Source: Anisus vortex
Lineage: Eukaryota; Mollusca; Gastropoda; Planorbidae
Assembly (NCBI GenBank): GCA_949126835.1
Contig: OX421500.1
Location: 32,656,141-32,720,140, forward strand
Direction of reading: 5' to 3'
DNA: 64,000 nt
Under the pieces are notes generated by a model, which did not search any database, was not told where the DNA came from, and saw nothing but the letters and a program-made list of their open reading frames with translations. Every line of letters starts with the position of its first letter. The first letter of the stretch is position 1. Both the position numbers and the translations under genes were made by a program. Of the stretch, positions 21,141-33,378 are shown piece by piece.

Positions 21141-22712
21141 TTATAAATATATATAATTACCGTGAGTTTGTTTATATGTTTGTTTATATATATATATATA
21201 TATATATATGTTTGTCCTCCTAAGCCGTTTGACCAATCAAGAAAAAAGTTAAACGTGTAAATTGAAAACGGCAAACAAAATACATTTTTATTTTATGACT
21301 TATAATCAGGAATTTGTTGATTTTATAAATCCAAAAAAGTATATCCAGCTATACAAATACATAAAACCTTACGGAACAAATGGCCATTTCCGTTCATTTA
21401 CTATGTTGAACGCGAGATTCACTATGTTGAACGCGAGAGCCTTATCGGATTTTCCCAATGCTGCTGTTGTTTTTTTAAAGTGGCGAAGCCTTTTTGTCAA
21501 AAGTTACGCACCGCAATTTGGCTTGGAGAGTTTGAATGGTGTAAGGCTACGTTAAAAAAAATACTAGCGTATGACGTAATGTCTATCAAATCATTTCTTT
21601 TTTCATTATAGATGTTTGCATTATCTTTAAAGTAAAAGTAACCACATGTTTCAATTATTTAATGGATGCAGTCGCTATTGAGAGCATCCTTTAATAGGCG
21701 ACTATCTACACTTTATAAATTAAATTATATTAATTATAAAGGACAAGTGACAAGTTATAAATGATTACTTTTAAATAGCACAAGCCTGACAGCAAACATT
21801 TTTATGCATGTGCCAGGGCTACAGGACACAATATAAAAAAAACTAAATACCGAAAGAAACATTCTCAATACTGTTTTATTGATACAATAAGCCAGAAAAA
21901 AAATTAAATACCGAAAAAATCTTTATCACTATAGTTTTATTGCATTGAAATATTATTTTTTATTTTTGTTTTTATTATTTACCTTTTTTATTGTTTTGTA
22001 TTTGTGTTTTTTTTCTTTTAGATAGTATATTATTGTTAATTTAATATTATTAATAACAAGTCAAGTCAATACAACGGTTCGCTATATTTTAATATCGATT
22101 TAAAAAGTATCTTTAAAAAACCCGGACAAGTCTTTCATCTCTTGTGTCCAGGGCGTAACGTTTAGGATTGAACAATCTATGTCCGGGCTCCAGCCACCAG
22201 TGTAACAGGAAAAGCTTTCGCAGCCTACGATCGTTCACTGCGGTTCCCCAAAGGATTATTATCGTGGTGGCTTGCCTGCAAACCTGCACTTTCAACCAGT
22301 AGAACCAATCCTTTACTATAGGTACATGCATCCAGGCACCGGTATTTCTCGAGATGGGATTGCAGCGTCCATTGTTTCCTCCCCACCGAGACCAGTGGCC
22401 TCTCGTCAGTGTAATGGATCTCGGACCCGCTGCGGGGGCTGTCCCCCATGCGTTCGCCCGCCGGTGTATTCTTAATGGGAATGTATCGGCGGTTTACACA
22501 CTACGCCAGTCTTTTAGACCTGAAGCTTGACAGCAACAATTCTTATGCATATGCCAGGGTCAGGGCGACCAGAAACAATAAAAAAAAGAACAAAAACTAA
22601 ATACCGAAAAGAAACGTTCTCACTCCAGTTTAGATTGTAATATTGTCTTGTGTCTTACTCTCTTAACAAAACACACTGTAGTCATCCTTTTCTCCGTCAT
22701 TTTGACGGGCAT
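21141..22712. mobile_element. Helitron-like dispersed element, copy 1
   Basis: This element shares most of its length with 36357-39008. Shared parts are the start ATATATAATTACCGTGAGTT, the two ATGTTGAACGCGAGA repeats, the ATACTAGCGTATGACGT segment, and the end. The end reads CCGTCATTTTGACGG (a 6-bp stem hairpin), then GCATAACCACTAA, then T. A hairpin about 10 bases before a CTRR terminus with T following is the Helitron 3' signature; here CTRR is CTAA, in copy 2 CTAG. No Rep/helicase remnant is present, so it would be non-autonomous. It carries an RTE 5'-type repeat at 22120-22515. Confidence 0.55.
22120..22515 (-). repeat. RTE 5'-region-type dispersed repeat, copy 2
   Basis: Matches the copy at 2690-3140 throughout (GGGCGTAACG start, CTATAGGTAC, CTCCTCCCCACCGAGACC, ATGCGTTCGCCCGCCGG). 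It also matches the 5' region of the RTE-type LINE at 33630-33820. The copy at 36357-39008 of the surrounding Helitron-like element lacks it, so it is an insertion. Confidence 0.6.
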
Positions 22713-22984
22713 AACCACTAATAATAATAATAATAATTAATAATAATAATAGTATATATATATATATAAAGGCTAAATGAAAACTATGCAATTAAATCTG
22801 CATGGAGTAGCTTATTATTATAAGTGTCATGATTAGTGAATTTCAATAGAATAATGACATATAGCCTAGATATTTTTTTTGGCTCAAGGTAGAATGTAGC
22901 CTACCGCATGGGTTTAGTTGATGAACTACTAATTAAAAAAAAAAGCAAACAAATTTGAAAGATAGATTACAAGAAATTTTACCA
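22713..22984. other. TAA/AT simple repeats and non-coding spacer
   Basis: (TAA)n at 22711-22748 and (AT)n at 22752-22766. Nothing else was seen. Confidence 0.6.
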
Positions 22985-23320
22985 AAGCTTTCTTCTAATT
23001 TCTTTCTCTTTCAAAATGAAAAAAAAAAGAAAGAAATATTTCAATACTACACTTTAAATATATTTCTCTCAGCTTATGTATTATCTTTCCTTGTTGATGA
23101 CCTCTGGTAGATCGGGAGACTTGTTGAATGCGACCTGTCTGTGTGGACATGTTCACGTGGTCATTCATGATCTTGTACATCATCGTGACTTTGTCTACCG
23201 CTTTGCAGTGTTGTAGAGGCTCAAGATAGCGTTGGGACAAGAGCAGAGGCGCTTGTTTTGAGGCCGTAGTCCTGTTGGATACGTCGTGCTGCACGTCGTT
23301 GGTTTTTTTACTTTGTAGTT
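22985..23320 (-). pseudogene. LINE reverse transcriptase C-terminal fragment
   Basis: The minus-strand frame from 23294 reads PLLLSQRYLEPLQHCKAVDK, VTMMYKIMNDHVNM and then a RSTRGHQQ block. The pattern of a short 'LxWxxLxxRRxxxxxxxxYKI' helix, a V-x-x block and then S-T-R is typical of the last 100 residues of L2/CR1/jockey-type reverse transcriptases. The usual SFFP...W-N-x-L-P end is damaged. A second overlapping frame on the same strand starts upstream, indicating a frameshift. Confidence 0.5.
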
Positions 23321-23529
23321 TTCGAGTGAATATTTTTCATTTCTTCTCGTTCTATAGATTTTAATATTATTCTCCAATGACATGTTGTTAGGAGATAGTA
23401 AACGGCTTCGGGTAACGCATGTGATGAGGCGGGATAGTGTGGCTAGCACGATGCCCTCGTGACTGTATTGCTCACACGTTGAGTTCACTACCTCACGTGG
23501 TACGTTGGTCTACAGGTCGATGGCAATGT

Positions 23530-24573
23530 TTTAGACCAGGCAATTCTCCGTGACAACGCTCGATATTTTTATTTGCGTACTATCTATCAAGCAGAGTCAG
23601 AATCTTCTTCTCACAATCACTCCATTGACAAACGAATTAAGAAAACAGAGTATCAGCTTTAAGTGAATAGACCATACGTTTAATCCGTAATCACATGTTA
23701 TTATCAACATATAAATCATCAGACACATCAATCCAACCGACAGCTGTATTCTGAATAGTCTACGTATAGGTTAAATATCCAAAGAGTGAACATGAATTAG
23801 AAAGAAATAATAAGTACACAGAAAGATATTAGCACAGTATTCAAGATAATCCGAAATCAGTCACCCGTCATCGCCAGTATGGCGTCCCGAGTGTCCCTGT
23901 GAGACTGTGTGTGTAAGACTGTGTGTCTCCGTTTGTGAGAGTCAAGTCTGCACATATATATAGGACCACAAAAGGGCAGTTGGGGGCGGTCTGTTCTATG
24001 TCGTCATAACCCCTGATCCAATCATTACAATTGTGTGCGCCCACTTCTCGACCAGTCTTCTGTCAATCCCTAACTTAGGGGCGTGTCCGACTGACCAAAC
24101 CTATTATCTCCCTTTGTCTGGTCTCCAACGTCGAGGTCAACCATCGCGCCACCTTTCAATCTCAGGATATCTCTGTGTTACCAACGAGTCTTATTGCCCG
24201 CAGCCAAACCTAATGGTCTACCTGTATGGTATCGCTACACCCTACCGTCCGCCTAGACAAAGGCGCATAATAGGGCCATGCGTGACGCGGTCAAACTCAA
24301 AGGAACAGATAACCACAAGAAGGAGTGTCTGATTGCTCCTACGTTCGTCCGTATACGAACAAAGGAGTAGAGGGGAGCGGTTCCCTTTGACCAGGCCCGT
24401 GTTGACACAAAGGGAAAATATGAAATAGCCCCAGTCTCGCCCCCGGGTAGGGAGGGAAAAGAGGAGGGACGGGTGAGAATTACGCCCTGCCTAACTAATT
24501 ACATACAAATATTCCTAGCATTCAATTATAAGTACTAAAATATGACGCTATAATAAATGTCACATCATGACAA
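23530..24573 (-). mobile_element. Possible solo LTR, minus strand (uncertain)
   Basis: This block is noticeably more GC-rich than its surroundings. On the minus strand it starts TGTCATGATGTGACA, has a TATATATATG box near 23955, an AATAAAAAT signal near 23562, and could end in CTAAAACA: the order of an LTR with a TG...CA frame. I found no matching target-site duplication and no second copy, so boundaries and class are tentative. No open frame here has recognisable similarity. Confidence 0.35.
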
Positions 24574-25107
24574 CGCACAAAGTTATATCTCCAATTTCTT
24601 TAGAAACGAGTAATGACCATAATACAGTATTGCATCATGATTGTATATCATATTATAACATATGTTCATATCATACTTTCACGCATTTTTTTCTCTTTTG
24701 TTAGAAATTGGGAAAGGCACGCCTTTGTATTTCGCAATAAAGAAAAGAAATAAAATAACCACAACTCAGACCAAAGGGAGATAAATAGAAGGCATACGCA
24801 CAACTGTGATCAAGAGGGAAGACCGAGCAGCCAGCAACTGGCCTGCTGGTGTCTAGGCGCCAAGCACATCTATTTCGGTAAGTCCTTAATGTGTTAAAAG
24901 TAAAGAATAGCAAGGGCCAAACCAAGCTATGAACCGATAAACACAGCCCCCCCCTTTCCCATAAAAAAAAACATAGGCAAAATTAACAAGGTCCTAAGAA
25001 ACACCAGTCCCCCCCCCCCCCTCCGAAAAAACTACAACAACCAAGGTCTAAAAAACGAGTGCTTAATTATAGGAACGCAAAAACACGACGCAATACACAA
25101 ATACGAA
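24574..25107. other. Non-coding stretch with a strong donor-like site and C tracts
   Basis: CATCTATTTCGGTAAGTCC at 24868-24886 contains a consensus-like 5' splice site (CG|GTAAGT) on the plus strand, but no exon could be tied to it. C runs lie at 24948-24958 and 25008-25022. Confidence 0.35.
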
Positions 25108-26126
25108 ACAAACAAGGGCCCAATACACCATATACAAATAAGTTAGGGCCCAATAAACAAGGGCCCAATACACCATATACAAATAAGTTAGGGCCCAATA
25201 AACAAGGGCCCAATACACCATAGACAAAAAAGTTAGGGCCCAATAAACAAGGGCCCAATACACCATATACAAATAAGTTTGGGCCCAATAAACAAGGGCC
25301 CAATACACCATATACAAATAAGTTTGGGCCCAATAAACAAGGGCCCAATACACCATATACAAATAAGTTAGGGCCCAATAAACAAGGGCCCAATACACCA
25401 TATACAAAAAAGTTAGGGCCCAATAAACAAGGGCCCAATACACCATATACAAATAAGTTAGGGCCCAATAAACAAGGGCCCAATACACCATATACAAATA
25501 AGTTTGGGCCCAATAAACAAGGGCCCAATACACCATATACAAATAAGTTTGGGCCCAATAAACAAGGGCCCAATACACCATATACAAATTAGTTTGGGCC
25601 CAATAAACAAGGGCCCAATACACCATATACAAATAAGTTAGGGCCCAATAAACAAGGGCCCATTACACCATATACAAATAAGTTAGGGCCCAATAAACAA
25701 GGGCCCAATACACCATATACAAATAAGTTAGGGCCCAATAAACAAGGGCCCAATACACCATATACAAATAAGTTAGGGCCCAATAAACAAGGGCCCAATA
25801 CACCATATACAAATAAGTTAGGGCCCAATAAACAAGGTCACAATACACCATATAGAAATAAGTTAGGGCCCAATAAACAAGGGCCCAATACACCATATAC
25901 AAATAAGTTAGGGCCCAATAAACAAGGTCCCAATACACCATATACAAATAAGTTAGGGCCCAATAAACAAGGGCCCAATACACCATATACAAATAAGTTA
26001 GGGCGCAATAAACAAGGGCCCAATACACCATATACAAATAAGTTAGGGCCCAATAAACAAGGTCCCAATACACCATATACAAATAAGTTAGGGCCCAATA
26101 AACAAGGGCCCAGTAAGCAGGGGCCT
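25108..26126. repeat. Minisatellite of 45-bp units, about 22.6 copies
   Basis: The unit is AGTTAGGGCCCAATAAACAA, then GGGCCCAATACACCATATAC, then AAATA, 45 bp. Units start every 45 bp from 25141 to 26086, with few substitutions (A/T after AGTT, GGGCCC to GGTCCC, CATATAC to CATAGAC). Each unit has two GGGCCC palindromes. Because 45 is divisible by 3 and the unit has no stop in two minus-strand frames, long 15-residue-repeat open frames appear there. No start context, splice site or neighbour supports their being genes. Confidence 0.95.
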
Positions 26127-26834
26127 AGTGCATTCAGGTCCAATGGAACTTTGATGAGATATGTATACCTTACTGTGTTTCTTGCGGGTCATATTCAGTA
26201 GACCATACGCAGGCCAAAAGTTTGACACTTTGATTTTTTTTTTCTTTACAGAGTGCATTTTTCTATAAATTAAAAGCACATAGCATTGGAAATATTTTAA
26301 AGATAATTTAAAAAAACACTATAAATCCATTAAATGCATTTTCTCATTTATGTTTTTTTTTTACAAATCCCTTGAAAACCTTCATACTATTATTAGCCTT
26401 CAGAAAACTGTGTCACAAATAAACGTAAAGTTAAGTTAATAGATTAAAACATGAGCACCGCAAAGTGTAATGAAAAAAACAACAACCCTGATATAGCTGA
26501 TTTTCCATGTTTGAGGTTAGAGAGTGGGACTGAAAATTGAATTTTTTTTTTTAGCGACAGGAAATCTATCTGGCAAGTTTCAGCTCGATAGGATGCCAGG
26601 AGTAAGTCATGTAGGATTCCAATTATTTAGCCAGTCAGTCAGCCAGCAAAAAATTTTTACAAAGTTAATATAAAGGATTTCAGATTTTTTTCACACTACA
26701 ATAGCATTATAAATAAACAACCGAGGAAACTGAAACATAGAAGCATCGCCGACTTATTATAATATATAGATCAGTGACAAGTATAAAATGAAAATTATAT
26801 GATTTTAGATTTTAAATTCAGTGAAGTATACGTT
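26127..26834. other. Non-coding stretch with repeat traces
   Basis: At 26578-26650 a motif of type AAGTTTCAGCTCGATAGGAT followed by CAGTCAGTCAGCCAGC resembles the AAATTTCAGCTCGATCGGAC...(AGAC)n segment of the tandem elements at 12592-13571. This is an old relative. No gene was seen. Confidence 0.35.
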
Positions 26835-27060
26835 TTAATCTTATTTGTTACGGACGATACTTCTATACAGAATATGTGTGCGAATCCGAGGTTTGAGTCA
26901 ACTTTTGCACTTTAATAAGTGTTTAAAAAATGTTTGAGATGTATGTTCACGTGGTTTGTTCAGGCAACCCATTCCATGCCCAGCATTCTTTATGGGAGAA
27001 AATAATTGATTTGGAATAACAAGAGGCGTCTCTATAAAAAAATGTAATGTATTTTAAGCG
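26835..27060 (-). pseudogene. Decayed L2/CR1-type LINE tail
   Basis: The motif GGTTTGTTCAGGCAACCCATTCCATGCCC and the preceding CTTTTGCACTTTAATAAGTG match, with much decay, the tail copies at 11035-11262 and 13936-14110. No open frame is left. Confidence 0.45.
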
Positions 27061-29125
27061 TCGAAGCTTGTAAACATTAAGTCATAGATCATATAGATCT
27101 AGTTGGTCTGACAGTGTAAAGCCTAGAATAAGTCAGAGTTTATCTTAGAATTTAGACAGGTCTATTCTATATAGTTTTTAAAAAATAAGCTCAGATGTAA
27201 AGCTAAGGAATAAGTGCATTTTAATGGAATTAACATTTGTGGGTTTAGTTCAAGCTTAAGGACTAATCCCCTATCTAGAATAACAGCGGAGAAGGTGTCG
27301 CGTTGTTGAATTAATTGACTTATAGATAAGCTTACATAAAAACATCAAATTAAAGAAATGGCTGACTGACTTATTTCCTGCTTCTCTGCGGCAACCTTTT
27401 ACATTCTTGTCTTATTATCTACAGCCATAGGCGTTTAAGAAGAATGTGTTTACTTCCTACACATACCCGTGGTTTAGGTCCTATTTTATCAATTTCAGCC
27501 GTTGGAAAGTGCATGAGTAATACATTGGTAAATGTGGGGGCTATTCATATTCTAAATTGTAGACCAAACGATTTTATTCAAACTGTGGGACATATTTAGG
27601 TCCGGGACAAAAACTAAAAGATCAGTCAATGGAGATGTATTGGGGAATTTATTGCCTATTTCTTTCTTAATGTAAACTCATTGTAAACTACGAGAATAAA
27701 TTATGTTTGATAAATAGTCAGATATAATATATTCGATTTAATTTTGGAAAGCATTGTATAATTTCTCCTATATTATGATGTAAAAATAGGATGACTTCCT
27801 TGTATTTCTAGAAATTATATAACATGAATTACAATTTTTAGATCTGAAATTGTTATATTTTTACTGTCTTTTAGAAAACCAAATAATAAATGTCCATTAC
27901 ACGTATATATGTATTTAGACCTGAGATTAATGTATGCTTCTCTCTGTAGAGACGATCGTTACCTATTGTAATATTTTTTCCCGCTACCGTGTAGAAGGGG
28001 GGAATTTCTTCAAAAACAATTTGACTCTCATGTTAGTCCTAAAGATAAGTCGGGTAAAACTCATGTGGTTTTGGTTATCTCCTGACACATCAGAGTTTTG
28101 TAACTCTTCCGAATATAACTTCCACACGTGTTGTTTGGACCAGTGATTTATTTTGGAGGGAACCCTTGCTCACAGATTCCAGGGTGGTTCTTGTCCACTT
28201 AAAGGAAAATTGACCTGGCACGCAGCAAGATGTCCCTCACGACCCGTCGGGCTTTACGTGCATTGGGCAACCTGCACAATACATTTCTACGCCGCTGGTG
28301 GTGTTCCTTGTTGTTCGGCTCGAGGACGCCATGTACCCGTCAAAGCAAGTATTTTGCAGGGGTATAAGCTGCATAGGTCTTGCCTTCAAGAAATTATGAA
28401 TTGAAAGATGTTTAAAGTGTAATAACAGTGTGAATTCTACACAGAGACGCATAAGCCAATACCTATTTATTTTATGTTAAAGACAAGTTCTTTTCATTGA
28501 CAGGCTAAGTCAATAATAACAACTTGAATTCGCCACTGACTGGACACGGTTACATTTGTCAGCGATTTGAGTAATGCTAGAATATTTCTCTTATAAAAAT
28601 ATATTGTATGCTACTCCCATACTAGGAAGTATATAAAACAAAAATTGCATAGAAACAATTTCAAAACTAATATTTGATCTGCCATCATGTTTTAGAAACT
28701 TAAATTAGATTAATTGAATATGTCTAGCTTTTAAATTCTCATTTTTTAACGAAAATCGTAACCAGCGAAATGTGCAATTTTTGCCAAGACTTAAGTTTTA
28801 AAAAAATAATTCGGTATGTTAGACGTCTAATCTAGTCAAAGCAATGGCGCAGCATGTTCAACTTTTTTTTGTATCACAGTTTAGAAATTCGTCAAATATA
28901 CATAAATGGCAATGAAACAAAAGAAAATATATTTATTTTTGAGGTAGAATAATAGCCTACGACTGCAAATAGGCCTACAATTTTAAATCCTTTTAACTCA
29001 TATTCTGCGGAGGTCGAGAATTTTTTTCATTTTTGGATATTATTTAGTTTTTGGGCCACATTGGAAGGAATGGCTTTTGATTTTTCTTTAAATTGAAAAC
29101 TTTTTGAGATATTGACGTTTTAAAA
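27061..29125. other. Unassigned non-coding stretch
   Basis: Two kilobases without a recognised gene or repeat. A short open frame pair at 28153-28452 has a possible Cys-finger motif on the minus strand, discussed and set aside elsewhere in this report. Confidence 0.35.
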
Positions 29126-30240
29126 GACGTCCCATAAGTGGGACATTAGCAACAAGTGTCCCCGTGTAAATTTATACTGGGTCAGTTCGTTTTTCATGAT
29201 TTCCCGTTAAGGGCGCTTTGAACGGAATCCCATGTATACGTGTTATAGTGTCAGTTAAGTACAACCGCCAATCATTTAAGCCCTAAAAATCAATCAATGG
29301 AGACTTTTATGGTACTAGCCCAGCCCAGAAGTTTGAAAAAATACTACATTTTATTTTTTATAGATTTCGATGAAGAAAAATATTAGGTCCCTCATTTACC
29401 CTTTCACCCACCATCCAGCAAATAATAAGCCCGCTCATATATTTTTCATATTGTTATACAATAAAACATAATAAAGAAATTTAATGAGAAACATAAATAT
29501 ATGAACCATATTGATCTTGGTTTACAATTATGAAAAAAACGTAAGCCATACGTTTATGTATGAACATTGCTTTTCATGCTTTTTTTAAATACGGAATTAA
29601 ATGCAACAATAAATAATTATTGTATACAATAACTTATGTTGTAACTTTAATAATTAAAGGTTAGGCTATGTTAAAAAGACTATCTATAAACAATTAAACT
29701 ATAAAAGGCCATAGGATGTCACACTTTTGGCACATACTTTTTATTTAGCCACAATAGTGAAACATTCTTTGATTATAACATAAGTTTGCACGATGCAGCT
29801 GCCCATCAAGGCTATGTTTCCTCAGAACTGTTTCTGTTTACATGCTTTAGGATCTGTTTATATGCAAATTCGGTCCTGGATTAGATGTCAACTACTGACC
29901 ACTTACCAGACAAACTCTCAAGGCCCTATATTCTAACCAGAAAAGCGCAGACAATCGCAGCGCTAAACAAGCTAAAGATCATTTTGCAGCAAGAGATAAT
30001 CTCCTTCTGTTCGAATTTTTGACTAATGTGCTCTCTGGTGATATTGTTTTTTTTTAGATATAATCTTCAGAGGATGGTCGGGATCCTATAACTGATATCA
30101 TTCAACAAGGTTTTGATTATCACAAACCAAGATGTCCGCAAACAATTTATAAAATATCGGCGCATACGAGAATCCACGCAGCAGTACTGAGAGCAAGTAG
30201 CTGGAAAGGCTGTCCTTCATTGGCGCCCAAGTCATCATCA

Positions 30241-33200
30241 TCATCTGTCCTTTGGGTTCCTTGTGGAACATAGGGCCTCTGTCAAAGCACGCCACTCTTC
30301 ACGGTCTCTTGCTAGTCGCTTCAATTCTTCCCAGCTCTTTCCAGTTCTTTCAGTTTCATCCAGTATGCTTCGTCTCCATGTTCGCTTGGGTCTTCCTCTA
30401 TGCCGTTTACCCTGGGGATTCCACTCTAAGGCCTGTCTAGCTCTGTTGTTGTTATCTTTCCTGAGGGTGTGTCCAATCCATCTCCACTTCCTTTCCATGA
30501 TTTGTTGTTCTACTGTTCTTTGTCCACACCTCTCCCACAGCTTGGAGTTTTCTACCTTGTCGAACCATTTTATTTTGAGTATATTTCTTAGGCATCTGTT
30601 AACAAAGGTCTGGAGACTATTTTTAGTTTTCTCTGTCGTTCGCCATGTTTCAGACCCATAAAGTAGGACCGTTTTAATGTTTGTGTTAAAGACCCTTACT
30701 TTAGTTTTGACAGAGATGTATGTAGATCTCCAGACCTGTTTCAAGTTGGCAAAGGCTTGTCGCGCCAGGTTTATTCGACGTTCGATGTCCTCGTCTTATC
30801 CTCCTGATGCACTGACCACACTTCCAAGGTATACAAAGTGGTTCACTTGGTCTAAGCTTTGGTTTTCTACTTGTATGTCGCCATCTTGTTGGTGGTTTAT
30901 TTTCAACACTTTGGTTTTTTGATGGTTTATACTGAGTCCTACTCTTTTTCCGGTCTCACTCAAAACTGTGGTCTTCTCTTGAATATCCTGTAATCTGTGG
31001 GACAGAATGGCCAGGTCATCTGCAAACTCTAAGTCTTCTAGTTTTTGCATTAGGGTCCATTGTATTCCTTTTCCTGAGTTAGCATAAGCTTCTTTTGTGA
31101 CCCAGTCTAGTACTAGAAGGAACAGAAGTGGTGAAAGGAGACATCCTTGCTTGACTCCAGTTGTGACATGGAATTCATCTGTCATCTTACCATTATGTAC
31201 TATTTGGCAGGTAAAGTTTTCATAGAGACTTTTGATGATGGCTATTATTTTATTAGGTATTCCATAGTGCTTCATGATTGACCATATTGTCTCTCTATTA
31301 ATGCTATCAAAAGCCTTTTCAAAGTCCACAAATGTTGCATAGAGTGGAGATTGCCATTCAATAGATTGTTCTATAATGATCCGGAGTGTTGCTATCTGGT
31401 CAATGCATGATCTTCCTCTTCTGAACCCAGCCTGTTCTTCTCTTAGGAGATCATCGCAGGCTTCTTTAATTCTGTTGAGTATTGTTCTGCTGAAGACCTT
31501 GCTTGGTACTGAGAGTAGAGTAATTCCTCGCCATTTATCACATCTTGACAGGTCCCCATTCTTTGGAATTTTAATCAGTAGGCCTTTTTTCCATTCTGCA
31601 GGAGGGGTTTCGGTTGACCAAATTGTATTAAAGATATTGTGGAGTTGGTTAACAATTTCAGCTCCTCCTTCTTTTAGGACCTCAGGTGGTATATTATCTA
31701 TGCCTGCTGCTTTGCCTGTCTTCATTTGATTGATGGCCTTCCATAATTCTTCTTTGGATATTTCTTCCATATGTATGTCCAGTGTTTCTCCTGTGGTCAG
31801 ATCGGGTGGATTTAGAGGGGTTGGTCTGTTTAGCACTTCCTGGAAGTATTCTTTCCATCTTCTGAGCTGGTCATCTATGGAAGAGAGGAGTTTACCTTGT
31901 TTGTCTCGGACTGGCACATTGTAGTTAGCTTTCTTGCCACTCAAGAGTTTAGTAATTTTATATAACTGTTTTAGGTCTCCTTTTCCTGCTGCTTCTTCTG
32001 CTTGCTCAGCTAGTTTATTATAAAATGTTCTTTTATCATGTCTAAGCATTTTTGATACCTCTTTTGAAATTGTATGATACTCTTGTTGTGTTAGTTGTTT
32101 ATGTTTTCTTGTTTTAGCTTGGTTTACTGTTTGTTTTGCATGTTTCCTGTCTTCAATTCTTTGCCATGTCTCGTCGCTAATCCAATGTTTTTTGTTTTTT
32201 GGGGCAGGTCTTAGTACTTCATTACAAGTTCCTAGAATAATTTCTTTGAAGTTATCCCAGGTTTTGTCTATGCCTTCCTCAGTATCATCTGGTTGTAGTG
32301 CAGAGAATCGGTTTTTAAGGGTTAATTGTAGTTCACACTTTCTCTGTGAATTCTGGAGTTTGTCTAGGTCGAATTTGGTTCTCCTGTTTGTTTTTGACCT
32401 TTGTTTGGCTAACTTTATTTTTAGCTTGGCCACTACCAGGTGAGGATCTGATCCAATGTCTGCTCCTCTTTTGGTTCGTACATCCTGTAATGTGCTCCTC
32501 CAAGTACGGCATATAGCGATGTGGTCTATTTGATTCTCTGTTTTGTTGTCTGGTGAGACCCACGTTGCTTTGTGGCATTTTTTGTGTGGGAAGATGCTGC
32601 CTCCGATCACCAGTTCATTGAATGTACAGAAGTTAGCAAAAATCTCTCCATTTTCGTTCATGTTGCCCAGTCCGTGTATGCCCATTGTCTTCTCTCTCCC
32701 TTTGTTTTCATTTCCTATTTTAGCTTTCATATCTCCCATGAGGATTAGTATATCTCTTTTGGGTATTCTATCCACTATACTTTGAAGTCGTTCATAGAAT
32801 GCAACTTTATCTTCTTCGGGTGCAAGGTTGGTGGGAGCATAGCACATGACGATGTGAACATTTTGCAATCTTGATAGAAATTTTGCTCTAATAATTCTGT
32901 CTGAAACAGGCTCCCATTCCAGGAGACTTTTAAATGAATCTTTGTTCAATAGGAGTGCCACTCCATTTTCATGGGTGTCCTCTTCGTTTTCCATTCCAGA
33001 AAAGAGCAGAGTTTCACCTGTTTGAAGCCTAGTTTCTCCAAAAGTGTTCCACCGTACTTCACTCAGTCCCAAAATTTTCAATTTGTAGTTAGCCATCGCT
33101 TTGGCGACTTGGGCGCATCTGCCTGGTTCTAGCAGGGTTCGGACATTCCATGTACCCAAGCTGAAGGGTGCCTTTTGCATTAGGAAATGTTTCTTTTTCG

Positions 33201-33378
33201 TCGGTTTGAGTAGGGTGGTCGGCCTTGTGGGATTCTTTTGAGTTGCCCCACACAGCTTCATAAATCTCCTTTGTGGAGCCCTACTCTCGCCTCTGACTGT
33301 GTTTTGTAAGTTCGCTTTGATTTTGGTTTCTGTAACGTTTTGTTTTTTCCATGGCCGGGTTGTTAGCCCTGCGCACAA
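30241..33378 (-). pseudogene. RTE endonuclease-reverse transcriptase, one in-frame nonsense codon
   Basis: An 860-codon open frame (33378-30799) is stopped by TAA at 30796-30798. It continues in the same frame to a final TGA at 30241-30243, about 1,044 residues in all. Residues 74-315 are an APE-type endonuclease: GTWNVRT, GLSEVRW with E107, and C-Y-A-P-T. The GDxNA motif reads GDMKA, with Lys218 for the catalytic Asn, and the SDH motif reads SDPH, with Pro312 for His. The reverse transcriptase (about 545-860) keeps FVDFEKAFDS (683-692), GVKQGC (741-746) and FADD (785-788). After the nonsense codon follow DEDIERRINLARQAF, LLYGSETW, RWIGHTLRK and RGRPKRTW. Endonuclease function is probably lost as well as the full-length product. 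The true start could be Met67, just before the endonuclease. Confidence 0.85.

Noticed and set aside
24033..24332. 99-codon plus-strand frame in a GC-richer block
   Set aside because: No motif recognised; the block is better explained, tentatively, as a minus-strand LTR.
25063..26143. Long minus-strand repeat frames in the 45-bp minisatellite
   Set aside because: Explained by a stop-free unit whose length is divisible by three; no splice, start or neighbour evidence.
28237..28452. Possible piggyBac-type Cys finger on the minus strand (CAGCP motif after an IPLQ stretch)
   Set aside because: Only one C-x-x-C pair is readable, the upstream cysteine pair and the histidine end are missing, and no TTAA-bounded element could be drawn around it.
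30263..30661. Plus-strand frame of 132 codons and others (31376-31729, 32192-32443) opposite the LINE ORF
   Set aside because: Antisense shadows of the RTE reverse transcriptase frame with no motif of their own.
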